Positions 17,641 through 24,526 of a DNA stretch of 36,758 bases are shown here, one piece after another; position 1 is the stretch's first letter, and each line of letters starts with the position of its first letter. The stretch is from an uncultured Collinsella sp. GTDB lineage: Bacteria > Actinomycetota > Coriobacteriia > Coriobacteriales > Coriobacteriaceae. The notes beneath the pieces are model-generated. The model saw only the letters and a program-made list of their open reading frames with translations, did no database searches and was not told the origin of the DNA. Where the stretch lies: positions 1-36,758 of the forward strand of contig USHZ01000003.1 in assembly GCA_900554595.1 (NCBI GenBank). Direction: 5' to 3'. Both the position numbers and the translations under genes were made by a program.

Positions 17641-18502
17641 ATTCGATGACGGTGCGGGAGTTTTGCTTGCGCATGGTGGTGAGCATGTGTTTGGGGACGG
17701 CATGGGCCATGCAGCTGCCGATGGTCGCGCTCGCGGCGGCCTTGGCCGCATCACTGCCATTCTTGGTGGCATAGCTGTGGCGGAAACGCTTGAGCATGGC
17801 GATGTCGTTGCCGCCGTCTCCATAGACCGCGACCTCGTCCTCGGCAATACCGTAGTAGCCCGCCAGCCAGGCCACGCTCTCGCCCTTGTTGCATGCCACG
17901 TCCGTGATCTCGAACATCACCGGATCGAACGGCGCGTTGACCACACGGTCCGAGCGCTCGGCAAGATAGGCCTTAAGGTCGCGCTCCAGCTCGGGCGAGG
18001 TCACGCGACAATTGATCTTGCATACATCGTGGCGCAGGATGTCACCGATCGACTGGTCGAAATACTGCTCCTCGTGATAGCCGCCACGCGCACGCATGCC
18101 ACGCATCACGATACGCTTGATGGGGCTGTCCTTTTTAAAGCCCGCCTGGTGCATCTCGAACGAACCGCTCGAAAACATGCCATCGGGCGTGGAGCAATCA
18201 AAGCAAATGCCCGGGAACGCCTTGAGCAGCTCCTCGGTAACCTGCGGGTCGATGGTCCAGGTTTTGAGCACCTCGCCATGGCTGTCGCGCACGATGGAGC
18301 CATTGGAGCAGCAGGCGTCAAGCGCCAGGCCCGTAAAGCCATGCTCGCCGATCGGCAACGTCGAGCGCCCGGTCGCGGGAACCACATGCAGGCCAGCCTC
18401 GGTCAGCTCGCGAATGGCACGGCGGATAGTCCCGTCCGCCTCGTGCAGGGCGTTCAGCAGCGTTCCGTCTAAGTCACTCGCAAACATCTTGATCATGGGC
18501 AT
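17639..18502 (-). CDS. HAD-superfamily (Cof-type) hydrolase
   Basis: 287-residue phosphatase-like protein of the Cof/YbiV subgroup of HAD hydrolases, which typically act on sugar phosphates, flavin or pyridoxal phosphates. Motif I is D-L-D-G-T-L-L, with the nucleophile Asp10 and Asp12. Motif II is the T-G-R-S-T stretch, a lysine lies in C-N-K-G-E-S, and motif IV is Y-G-D-G-G-N-D-I-A-M-L. The cap domain sits between. Possible starts are ATG at 18502 or 18496, as A-A-G-G-A-G lies 4 or 10 nt upstream respectively; the more upstream frame to 18589 has no site. The ribosome binding site is inside a perfect hairpin (18503-18544), so translation is likely controlled. The MFS gene lies 109 nt upstream on the same strand. 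Substrate is unknown. Confidence 0.85.
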   Translation of the reverse strand: MPMIKMFASDLDGTLLNALHEADGTIRRAIRELTEAGLHVVPATGRSTLPIGEHGFTGLALDACCSNGSIVRDSHGEVLKTWTIDPQVTEELLKAFPGICFDCSTPDGMFSSGSFEMHQAGFKKDSPIKRIVMRGMRARGGYHEEQYFDQSIGDILRHDVCKINCRVTSPELERDLKAYLAERSDRVVNAPFDPVMFEITDVACNKGESVAWLAGYYGIAEDEVAVYGDGGNDIAMLKRFRHSYATKNGSDAAKAAASATIGSCMAHAVPKHMLTTMRKQNSRTVIE

Positions 18503-18545
18503 GCCTCTCCTTCGTCTGCACGATATTGTAGACGAAGGAGAGGCA
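18502..18545 (-). promoter_or_regulatory. RBS-sequestering hairpin before the HAD gene
   Basis: A perfect 15-bp inverted repeat (18503-18517 with 18530-18544, plus one closing T-A pair) with a 12-nt loop. On the transcript the 3' arm, AGACGAAGGAGAGGC, contains the Shine-Dalgarno sequence, and the stem reaches the first base of the start codon. The 5' arm CTCTCC acts as anti-SD. No T-run follows on either strand, so it is not an intrinsic terminator. Translational control or RNA processing is inferred. Confidence 0.6.
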
Positions 18546-18611
18546 CGCCCAAACAATGCCGTCCCGGCGCGGCGTACCACCGCCTTCACAAATTCACGGT
18601 GCCCCAGCGCG

Positions 18612-19874
18612 TTAAGGCAATCGCCACAAGCGACTTTTCAGCCGATAAAACAGCGCCGTCGTCAACGTCAGCACCGCCAGCATACCTGCGAACACAATCG
18701 CCGGTGTCCATCGATCATATGCAACCCCGTACGTCAATTGGCCGATAGGTATTGCGCAGGAAAGGACCATGTAAACGACCGAAAGCACTTTTCCGCAGAG
18801 CTCAGTCGGCGCTGCCCGCTGAACAAACGCGATGATTTCAACCGACGCAATGCTCGCCCACACCATGACCCATGCCGAACCAACCACAAACACGGTGAGC
18901 ATGCATGCATCTGCGCCGAACAGTAGCGTGACAATGATCGGTGCGACTCCAAAACAGATCATCGCAACATATCGACATATGCCATTGAAAGAAAAACGAT
19001 GCGGCCAAATGCCGACCAAGCCACTGCCGGCAAGACCACCCAAGCCCATAGCCACCTCAACTATCCCAACGCAGGACGATTGCATGCCGAGATGCTTTGT
19101 AACAATAATGGGAGCGCCAATCGTTAGCCCAACCAACGCAAGGTTCAAAACTGCCGCAAGCAAAATCACAGCGACCAATAATGCATTTTGCAACAGATAC
19201 CGAATCGACTCCCGAAAATCGTTTCGGCATGTCGTACGAGTCGCGCCGTCTCCCATCGTGTCAGATGAGGCATTTTGCTTGAGTACGACCCCAAACAAGA
19301 GAGCTGAAATCGCAAACGCCACCGACGCGGTTGTGCAAAGAGTATCGATGCCAAAGCACCCATAGACTGCCGTCCCGACCACAGGGCCCAAGATATTGCT
19401 CACCATGGTCACCTGCGAAACCAATGCAGTGGCCCGCTCAACCTTCTCTTCACCCGCCATACGCACCGTCTCAATTTGGAGCATTGGCTTTAGCAGCGAT
19501 TGAACACCATATTGAACACAAAGTATCGCTACTACGACGACCGCAAGAGGCAACGAGCGCTTCATGGGGATAGACAGCAGCGATGCAGTCATCAGAGCAA
19601 TGCCAAGGGCCACGAGGACCTCGCGATGTCTTCCCCTATCCGCCAAGATTCCGCCAACCGGAGTTGCGAGTACGCCGGGTATGAATGCCGTCGCCACGAC
19701 GACGCCATATAACGTTGACGATCCACTGCAATCGAACAAGTAAAGTGGATACGCAAAGCACAGCGCCGACAGCATCGAATACGTGCACAGCTGCGCAACC
19801 AGAAGTTCCGCGAGCCTGATTGACCGCACTGTTTTTGATTTCAACGAGACGCCGACGTCTCTCAGCCCAGCCAT
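18612..19874 (-). CDS. MFS transporter (drug-efflux-like)
   Basis: 420-residue major facilitator protein with about 12 hydrophobic helices. The loop between helices 2 and 3 carries the MFS signature G-G-I-L-A-D-R-G-R-H-R, typical of drug:H+ antiporters of the MFS_1/MFS_3 type. ATG at 19874 has GGGAGCG upstream. A TetR gene lies directly upstream on the same strand. The gap holds two ACATACCG operator-like sites and a terminator-like stem, so expression is probably repressed until an effector binds the TetR protein. Base composition of this gene and its regulator appears lower in GC than the neighbours, suggesting transfer as a pair (impression, not measured). Export of a toxic compound is inferred; substrate unknown. 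Confidence 0.85.
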   Translation of the reverse strand: MAGLRDVGVSLKSKTVRSIRLAELLVAQLCTYSMLSALCFAYPLYLFDCSGSSTLYGVVVATAFIPGVLATPVGGILADRGRHREVLVALGIALMTASLLSIPMKRSLPLAVVVVAILCVQYGVQSLLKPMLQIETVRMAGEEKVERATALVSQVTMVSNILGPVVGTAVYGCFGIDTLCTTASVAFAISALLFGVVLKQNASSDTMGDGATRTTCRNDFRESIRYLLQNALLVAVILLAAVLNLALVGLTIGAPIIVTKHLGMQSSCVGIVEVAMGLGGLAGSGLVGIWPHRFSFNGICRYVAMICFGVAPIIVTLLFGADACMLTVFVVGSAWVMVWASIASVEIIAFVQRAAPTELCGKVLSVVYMVLSCAIPIGQLTYGVAYDRWTPAIVFAGMLAVLTLTTALFYRLKSRLWRLP

Positions 19875-19887
19875 AAGTTCGCTCCCT

Positions 19888-19908
19888 ATACATACCGGAA
19901 GTATGTAT
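19888..19908. promoter_or_regulatory. TetR operator-like site 1 (MFS promoter)
   Basis: ATACATAC-CGGAA-GTATGTAT is a perfect 8-bp inverted repeat, 14 nt upstream of the MFS start codon. It shares ACATACCG-N2-[AG]GTAT with site 2 and resembles operators of many TetR-family regulators. Confidence 0.6.
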
Positions 19909-19919
19909 TTATTGACTTG

Positions 19920-19941
19920 AAAAGGGCAGCCTGGGCCGCCC
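19920..19941 (-). terminator. Terminator-like stem between TetR and MFS genes
   Basis: On the minus strand GGGCGGCC and GGCTGCCC form a short GC-rich stem (one G-U pair, tight loop), followed by TTTT. It sits between the two operator sites and may separate the TetR transcript from the MFS promoter. Confidence 0.5.
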
Positions 19942-19954
19942 TCTCAGATCTATT

Positions 19955-19970
19955 ACATACCGTTGGTATC
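19955..19970. promoter_or_regulatory. TetR operator-like site 2
   Basis: ACATACCG-TT-GGTATCT, a near-copy of site 1 in the same orientation with its centre about 65 bp away, just past the TetR stop codon. Two copies of a 15-16 nt motif beside a TetR gene support operator function. Confidence 0.5.
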
Positions 19971-19974
19971 TATA

Positions 19975-20637
19975 TTACCACCCGGCACGGTCCCATACGT
20001 CCCAAATCTGCGCCGTTGTCTGAAGCACTTCTTCCCCCAAATCGAGTCCCACCGCGGCGGCCATCTGCGCCAAACAATGAGCACGAGCGAGCATTCGATC
20101 CTTGGGCTCAAGCGGACGAAACAGTGGCAACAGCCAGAGATTCGCCAGCAACGACACGGCCTCTGCCGCTTCGCGCGGGCATTCGCACGCAATGGAGCCG
20201 TCGGCGATGCCCTCCTCGATCATTGGCAAGAGACAGCCATCGGCCGACTCGTCAAACGAACCCTGGTACTGCATCGCCAGTAGACGCGAGCTTTTTACCG
20301 GATCTGCCGCAGGATGTATGCGTGCCCATAGTTCAATTTGCGGAACGACGGACTCGGGAGCGTAAAGCCTTTTTAGCTTTTGGGCGCCGGTCATATTACC
20401 GACGCCAAGCATCGAGCGACGGTGCTCAACAATCGGAGTCATCGCCCGATCAAACGCGGCGTTGAAAATCTCTTCTTTGCTCTTGAAGTGATGATAGACA
20501 GCGCCCTTGGTCATGCCATCGAGACGGTCAACGATATCTTGAATGCTCGTCCCCTCATAACCCTGTGCACAGAATAGCTCCAGTGCCGCGTCGAGAATCT
20601 TCGCGACCGTCTCCTCGGGATATTTATTGCGACCCAT
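19975..20637 (-). CDS. TetR-family regulator of the MFS transporter
   Basis: 220-residue TetR protein. The N-terminal domain shows A-A-L-E-L-F-x-x-x-G-Y-E-G-T-S-I-Q-D-I and the recognition segment T-K-G-A-V-Y-H-H-F-K-S-K-E-E-I-F (about residues 43-58), close to TetR/AcrR consensus. The ATG at 20637 begins the protein in the usual place but has only a weak GGATGG site. A GTG at 20673 in frame lies 6 nt after a TAAAAT hexamer on the coding strand, so a leaderless transcript starting there (232 residues) is an alternative. The MFS gene follows, with two matching inverted-repeat operators in the gap, which strongly suggests that this protein controls the transporter. Confidence 0.87.
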   Translation of the reverse strand: MGRNKYPEETVAKILDAALELFCAQGYEGTSIQDIVDRLDGMTKGAVYHHFKSKEEIFNAAFDRAMTPIVEHRRSMLGVGNMTGAQKLKRLYAPESVVPQIELWARIHPAADPVKSSRLLAMQYQGSFDESADGCLLPMIEEGIADGSIACECPREAAEAVSLLANLWLLPLFRPLEPKDRMLARAHCLAQMAAAVGLDLGEEVLQTTAQIWDVWDRAGW

Positions 20638-20711
20638 AATCCGTCCATCCGCAACACAAGCCTTATGCCTCACTGCAGTATTTTAACGTTGCAGATGACA
20701 GACGGTCGGCC

Positions 20712-21050
20712 CTACACCGCGGCGGGGCCGTGTTCGCCGGTACGAATGCGGATAACCTCCTCGACCGGCTCGACCCAAATCTTGCCGTCTCCAACGGCAC
20801 CGGTGCGGGCGGCGTTGCAGATGATGTCAACGATGCCGTCGACGTGCTCATCGGCGCAGATAAGGGTGAACTGCACCTTAGGGATCGTGTTGACAAGCAA
20901 CTCGTTGCCGCGCACGTATTCCTTCCAGCCATGCTGCGCGCCGCATCCCTGCACCTGGTTGATAGTCATACCGCGAACATCAGCAGCAAACAGCGCGTCT
21001 TTAAGAACCTCGAGCTTCTCAGCACGAACGATCGCCGTAATTTTCTTCAT
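20712..21050 (-). CDS. glnK: PII nitrogen regulatory protein (GlnB/GlnK family)
   Basis: 112-residue trimeric signal protein that senses 2-oxoglutarate and ATP/ADP and, when encoded beside amtB, usually plugs the ammonium channel. It begins M-K-K-I-T-A-I-V-R, has the T-loop (about 36-54) and the later I-W-V-E-P-V-E-E-V-I-R-I-R-T-G-E signature. In an ungapped alignment with E. coli GlnB the T-loop reads W-K-E-Y-V-R-G where GlnB has H-T-E-L-Y-R-G, so the tyrosine is one position earlier and Tyr51 is Val; standard uridylylation or adenylylation at that site may not apply. ATG at 21050 follows GAGAGGA. The gene lies downstream of amtB (reverse of the usual glnK-amtB order), separated by 212 nt rich in repeats. 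Confidence 0.92.
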   Translation of the reverse strand: MKKITAIVRAEKLEVLKDALFAADVRGMTINQVQGCGAQHGWKEYVRGNELLVNTIPKVQFTLICADEHVDGIVDIICNAARTGAVGDGKIWVEPVEEVIRIRTGEHGPAAV

Positions 21051-21101
21051 AGTAAATTCCTCTCTTCAATAAAAGAAATGAATTGTCCTTCACATGGCAC
21101 G

Positions 21102-21183
21102 GGTTTTCCAGGTGCCGCAAACCAATCTCAGAGATCAATAAGTTCAACTGACTGGTCTTAGCAGGTTTCCCAAGTGCCGCAGA
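21102..21183. repeat. Direct repeat between amtB and the PII gene
   Basis: GGTTTTCCAGGTGCCGCAAA (21102-21121) and GGTTTCCCAAGTGCCGCAGA (21164-21183) match at 17 of 20 positions. The second copy is also the left arm of the large inverted repeat that follows. Confidence 0.6.
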
Positions 21184-21266
21184 TTGCCGTGAAAGAGGAG
21201 CGAAGCGTACTTAAGTACGTGAGCGACGATTGAACGGCAAGGTGCGGTGCTTGGGGAAGCTGCTAA
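21158..21266 (-). repeat. 109-nt inverted repeat at the amtB stop codon
   Basis: Arms 21158-21190 and 21234-21266 match at 27 of 33 positions when one is reverse complemented. Both start TTAGCAG, share CCCAAG and CCGCA, and end TTGCCGT. The centre holds the perfect palindrome CGTACTTAAGTACG (21206-21219). The amtB stop codon (21263-21265) lies inside the outer arm. No T-run follows on either side. It could limit or process the amtB-PII transcript, or be a dispersed repeat. Confidence 0.65.
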
Positions 21267-22540
21267 TCGAGTCCGGAGAAAGAAGGATACGCGCTCTCGC
21301 CGTGTTGACTCGCATCCAAGCCCAGCGCCTCGTCGGCCTCGTCCACGCGCAGACTGCCGTGGAACAGCGCCTTGACCACCGCGGCGATTGCCAAGTCGAG
21401 CACCAGCACAATAGCGACCGTCACCACAATGCCCAGGACCTGCGAAATGAGCAGCGACACGTCGCCCGTGTAGAACAGGCCACCCTTACCGGTCCACGAG
21501 AGCTCCGGCACGCAGAACAGGCCCGTGAGCACGCCGCCCAAAATGCCGCCGATGCCGTGGCAACCGAACGCGTCGAGCGCGTCGTCGTAGCCACACTTGG
21601 TCTTAAGATGGCTGATGGCGAGGTAGCAGACGGGAGACACGATCAAGCCCATGACCAGCGCCGCCCACGGCTCGACAAAGCCCGCGCCCGGCGTGACCAC
21701 CACAAGACCCGCGACCAAACCGGTGCTGGCACCCACCAGCGTGGGGCGACCGGTATGCACGCGCTCGACGGCAAGCCACGAAACCATGCCCGCCGCGCTG
21801 GCCGTCACGGTGTTGAGAATGGCAAGCGCAGCCACGGCGTCGGCCTTAAACTCGCTGCCGCCGTTAAAACCAAACCAGCCAAACCAAAGCAGACCGGCGC
21901 CCAGCGCCACAAACGGCACGTTATGCGGACGGTAGCTCACCATGCCAAAGCCGCGACGACGGCCGAGTATTAAGCAGAGAATCAGGCCCGTCAGACCGGA
22001 CGAAATGTGCACCACGTCGCCGCCAGCAAAGTCGAGTGCGCCGATGATGTCGCCGATAAAGGAACCATCGCCGCCCCAAACCATGTGGGCGAGCGGCGCA
22101 TAGACCACGAGCAGCCAAATGCCCAGGAAGGCCGTCATGGCACCAAACTTAACGCGGCCGGCCAGGCTGCCCGTGACGATAGCTGCCGTGATCATGGCAA
22201 ACGCCATCTGAAAGGCGATGTTGATGATCTGAGGGTAGACGGCACCGTCCGTGGCATTGCCCTCGGCCGCCTGCAGCACCTGGTTGAACACCGGCAGGCA
22301 CAGCAGCTGGTCAAGGCCTCCAATAAACGGGCTGGAACCGTCGCCGCCGTAGGCCAGCGACCAGCCGGCAACAATCCACAGCACACCAACCAGGCCAATG
22401 GTGCCAAAGCACATAAGCATGGTGTTGATGACATTTTTGCGCCTGGACAGGCCGCCATAGAAAAACGCCAGACCCGGTGTCATTAAAAACACGAGCATGG
22501 TGCAGATGAGCATAAACGTTGTCGATCCCGTATCGTACAT
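21263..22540 (-). CDS. amtB: Ammonium transporter AmtB
   Basis: 425-residue ammonium channel of the Amt/Mep/Rh family, about 11 membrane helices. Diagnostic stretches are P-G-L-A-F-F-Y-G-G-L near residue 22, the first pore histidine in V-V-H-I-S-S-G-L-T-G, the W-F-G-F-N-G-G-S-E pattern, and the second pore histidine in D-A-F-G-C-H-G-I-G-G-I. ATG at 22540 has GGGGGAG upstream; the longer frame to 22597 does not. The PII gene follows on the same strand, so the two likely act together, with PII gating the channel when 2-oxoglutarate is low. Tandem 11-bp repeats lie 104-167 nt upstream of the start codon. Confidence 0.95.
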   Translation of the reverse strand: MYDTGSTTFMLICTMLVFLMTPGLAFFYGGLSRRKNVINTMLMCFGTIGLVGVLWIVAGWSLAYGGDGSSPFIGGLDQLLCLPVFNQVLQAAEGNATDGAVYPQIINIAFQMAFAMITAAIVTGSLAGRVKFGAMTAFLGIWLLVVYAPLAHMVWGGDGSFIGDIIGALDFAGGDVVHISSGLTGLILCLILGRRRGFGMVSYRPHNVPFVALGAGLLWFGWFGFNGGSEFKADAVAALAILNTVTASAAGMVSWLAVERVHTGRPTLVGASTGLVAGLVVVTPGAGFVEPWAALVMGLIVSPVCYLAISHLKTKCGYDDALDAFGCHGIGGILGGVLTGLFCVPELSWTGKGGLFYTGDVSLLISQVLGIVVTVAIVLVLDLAIAAVVKALFHGSLRVDEADEALGLDASQHGESAYPSFSGLD

Positions 22541-22643
22541 TCGCTCCCCCTTGGTCGCATGGACGTTGTCGGCGCCCATAATGCGGCCGAGGGGCAACTG
22601 GTGTAGACCAGATACGGCGTTGTTAAACGCCGCGTTGTCGAAT

Positions 22644-22707
22644 GGAAACGGTGCCGCAATCTTGGAAACGGCGCGGCAACGGGCGCGAAACGAACGGGAA
22701 ACGTGCG
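22644..22707. promoter_or_regulatory. Tandem 11-bp repeats upstream of amtB (GlnR-like box)
   Basis: Four head-to-tail 11-mers begin at 22664, 22675, 22686 and 22697: GGAAACGGCGC, GGCAACGGGCG, CGAAACGAACG, GGAAACGTGCG. A fifth, GGAAACGGTGC, lies 20 bp earlier at 22644 and matches the first at 10 of 11. The 11-bp phasing of GAAAC cores resembles sites of OmpR-family GlnR, which controls amtB-glnK in other actinobacteria. A GGCGTT/AACGCC hairpin lies between this block and amtB. Confidence 0.55.
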
Positions 22708-22738
22708 AACGAGAAGGGCGCGCTTGGCCCCGCTCTGG

Positions 22739-23758
22739 CTAGCGCCGGAACAGCTCGCGGGCTCGGTCGCGGAGGTCGGTAGCTCGGATGACGCCCTCGT
22801 AGCGATTGATGCGCAGACGCGGGAAGGCGTTGAAGAAGCGTAGGTCGCGGCGGCTGAGTGACACGCTCGGCACCGGACGGCTCATGCGCTTGCCGGCAAG
22901 GCGACGACTGAGCGACGGACGCGGCATGCTCGGCGCGGCATCGGCCACGCGGCGGGCAGCGAGCGCCAGGCCGCGAGCACCATCCGAGATAAATGTCGGC
23001 ATCGAAGCCTTCTCGCGCAGGGCATCGAGCGCCGCGTCGCCCAGCTCGGCCAGCCACGCGTTAACGGCGCGACCGCGGATATGCGTCTGCGCCACCGAAT
23101 CGATCGCCGAATCGGGAATACGTTCGAGCATAGAGTCGGAGGCATCGGCAAGCGACTCATTGATGCGGTCGGCAAGGTCGGCGCGCACACGCTCCAGCTC
23201 ATCGGACAGGCGGCGCCAGCTGGCCAACGAGCACACCGCATCGACCATCATCGCGACCGCGACGATAAAGGCGGACAGCCGCACAATCAGCACCGGCAGA
23301 TGGCCAAGCAGCCCCAGCAATGCCGGCTCCACTAAACGGCAAATGCACAGCGCGCCCAAGCCAAACGCACAGGCCCAGTACAGGCAGATGCGTCCGTGCA
23401 GGTTAAACGGCAGGTGTGAGTAATCCCAAAAGCGCGCGCCTGTTGTTTTTTCCAATAGAAGGCCCACACTGTACTCGATTACGCTGCATACAAGCGCCGC
23501 GGCAACAAACTGGCTCGAGGCATCCGGAATCCCGCGCAGCAAAAGCCAGCAGGCTATGCCGCCCACACCATAGATAGGGCAACACGGCCCCAGCAAAAAG
23601 CCACTGTTGGCAAATCGTCCGTGATTGAGCATGGCGCAAACCGTCGACTCCCACGCCCAGCCGCAAAACCCGTAAAAGGCAAACGAGAGCACCAGCGCCG
23701 AGAGTGGACAGGCGGCAAGCGTCGCGCCGTCAAATGCCATGTCGATCGCGGTTCCCAC
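22739..23758 (-). CDS. CmpB-type putative ABC-transporter membrane protein (PF06541-like)
   Basis: 339-residue protein. The N-terminal 190 residues hold about five membrane helices with the family pattern F-Y-G-F-C-G-W-A-W-E-S-T near residue 28 and N-S-G-F-L-L-G-P-C-C-P-I-Y-G-V-G near 51-66, as in the putative ABC-transporter type IV (CmpB/DUF1113) family of unknown function. The remaining 150 residues are hydrophilic, rich in Arg and Ala, and probably cytoplasmic. The start is GTG at 23758 with GAGGAGAGGG upstream. Only 3 nt separate it from the stop of the HD-domain gene, so the two form an operon. Function unknown; despite the family name, no ATPase partner is present. Confidence 0.78.
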   Translation of the reverse strand: MGTAIDMAFDGATLAACPLSALVLSFAFYGFCGWAWESTVCAMLNHGRFANSGFLLGPCCPIYGVGGIACWLLLRGIPDASSQFVAAALVCSVIEYSVGLLLEKTTGARFWDYSHLPFNLHGRICLYWACAFGLGALCICRLVEPALLGLLGHLPVLIVRLSAFIVAVAMMVDAVCSLASWRRLSDELERVRADLADRINESLADASDSMLERIPDSAIDSVAQTHIRGRAVNAWLAELGDAALDALREKASMPTFISDGARGLALAARRVADAAPSMPRPSLSRRLAGKRMSRPVPSVSLSRRDLRFFNAFPRLRINRYEGVIRATDLRDRARELFRR

Positions 23759-23761
23759 CGT

Positions 23762-24298
23762 CTACCCTCTCCTCTTTTCGTTCGATTCGCTGCTCACGTC
23801 ATCGTCCGCCTTGTCCTTGCGCCGCAGACGGCCGGCGACCGTCTCACGCAGAGCGCACCATTTATCTGCCAGGCATACAATCCAAGCCTCACGACACGTC
23901 GGCGGCACCGGCACCAGCGGAAACATATGGCGCGCGATGATATTCCGCTCGCGCGACGTCAGCTCAAAATCTTCCTCCGCACGCGCCAGGGCAAAAAACG
24001 GGTGACGAAAGCCATGCAGTCGATGGCTTGGGTCGGGATCGTGCCAGTCATAGAGAAAGTAATCGTGCAGCAGGGCCCCGCGCAGCAGCGAGGCGCGGTC
24101 GACCGAAATGCCCGCACGGCCCAAGCGCTCGGCAAATGACAGACTTGCCCGCGCCACCGAGGTCACATGCGCATACACCGTCACATCGCCATGCTGGATA
24201 AACTCGCGCGTCAGGTCCAGACGGCCCGCCTGTGCCAGTTGACGGGCAGCATGGTCTACTTCGCACGCGATTTTCTCGGCACGAACGGTATCGGACAT
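23762..24298 (-). CDS. HD-domain protein (predicted phosphohydrolase)
   Basis: 178-residue small HD-superfamily protein. The metal ligands are visible in order: H44 (Y-A-H-V-T-S-V-A), H78-D79 (A-L-L-H-D-Y-F-L-Y-D-W-H), H124 (A-R-H-M-F-P) and D145 (C-L-A-D-K-W). This pattern is shared by many small hydrolases annotated only as HD family or phosphohydrolase. The ATG at 24298 is chosen because AAGGAGG lies 5 nt upstream; the frame continues to 24343 without a site. First gene of a two-gene operon with the CmpB-type membrane protein, and divergent from the dxs-like gene. Substrate unknown. Confidence 0.82.
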   Translation of the reverse strand: MSDTVRAEKIACEVDHAARQLAQAGRLDLTREFIQHGDVTVYAHVTSVARASLSFAERLGRAGISVDRASLLRGALLHDYFLYDWHDPDPSHRLHGFRHPFFALARAEEDFELTSRERNIIARHMFPLVPVPPTCREAWIVCLADKWCALRETVAGRLRRKDKADDDVSSESNEKRRG

Positions 24299-24384
24299 GC
24301 GGCCTCCTTCCGGCGGGGCTCGGCGGCAAGCCACAGCCTGCACGCAATGAATAAAATCATCATGGAACTTATCAGTATGGCATC

Positions 24385-24402
24385 GGACAAAACGTTTTGC
24401 CC
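24385..24402. promoter_or_regulatory. Palindrome in the HD / dxs-like intergenic region
   Basis: CAAAACGTTTTG (24388-24399) is a perfect 12-bp palindrome, extended to 18 bp with one mismatched pair. It lies 86 nt upstream of the HD gene and 125 nt upstream of the dxs-like gene. Operator role inferred. Confidence 0.35.
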
Positions 24403-24526
24403 CACCAGTTGGCGAATTACCGCGCCGCCGTCACATATCAAACGCCAAAATGTGCGAGACTGTTTTGTGCAATTGTGCCGGCCGAGGGAGTGCCGGCGCA
24501 CGATTCGCATGGAGTAACCCACAACG

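Noticed and set aside
18518..18529. HAD leader hairpin as a riboswitch aptamer
   Set aside because: A single perfect stem with a 12-nt loop and no multi-helix junction or known aptamer motif; translational hairpin is the simpler reading.
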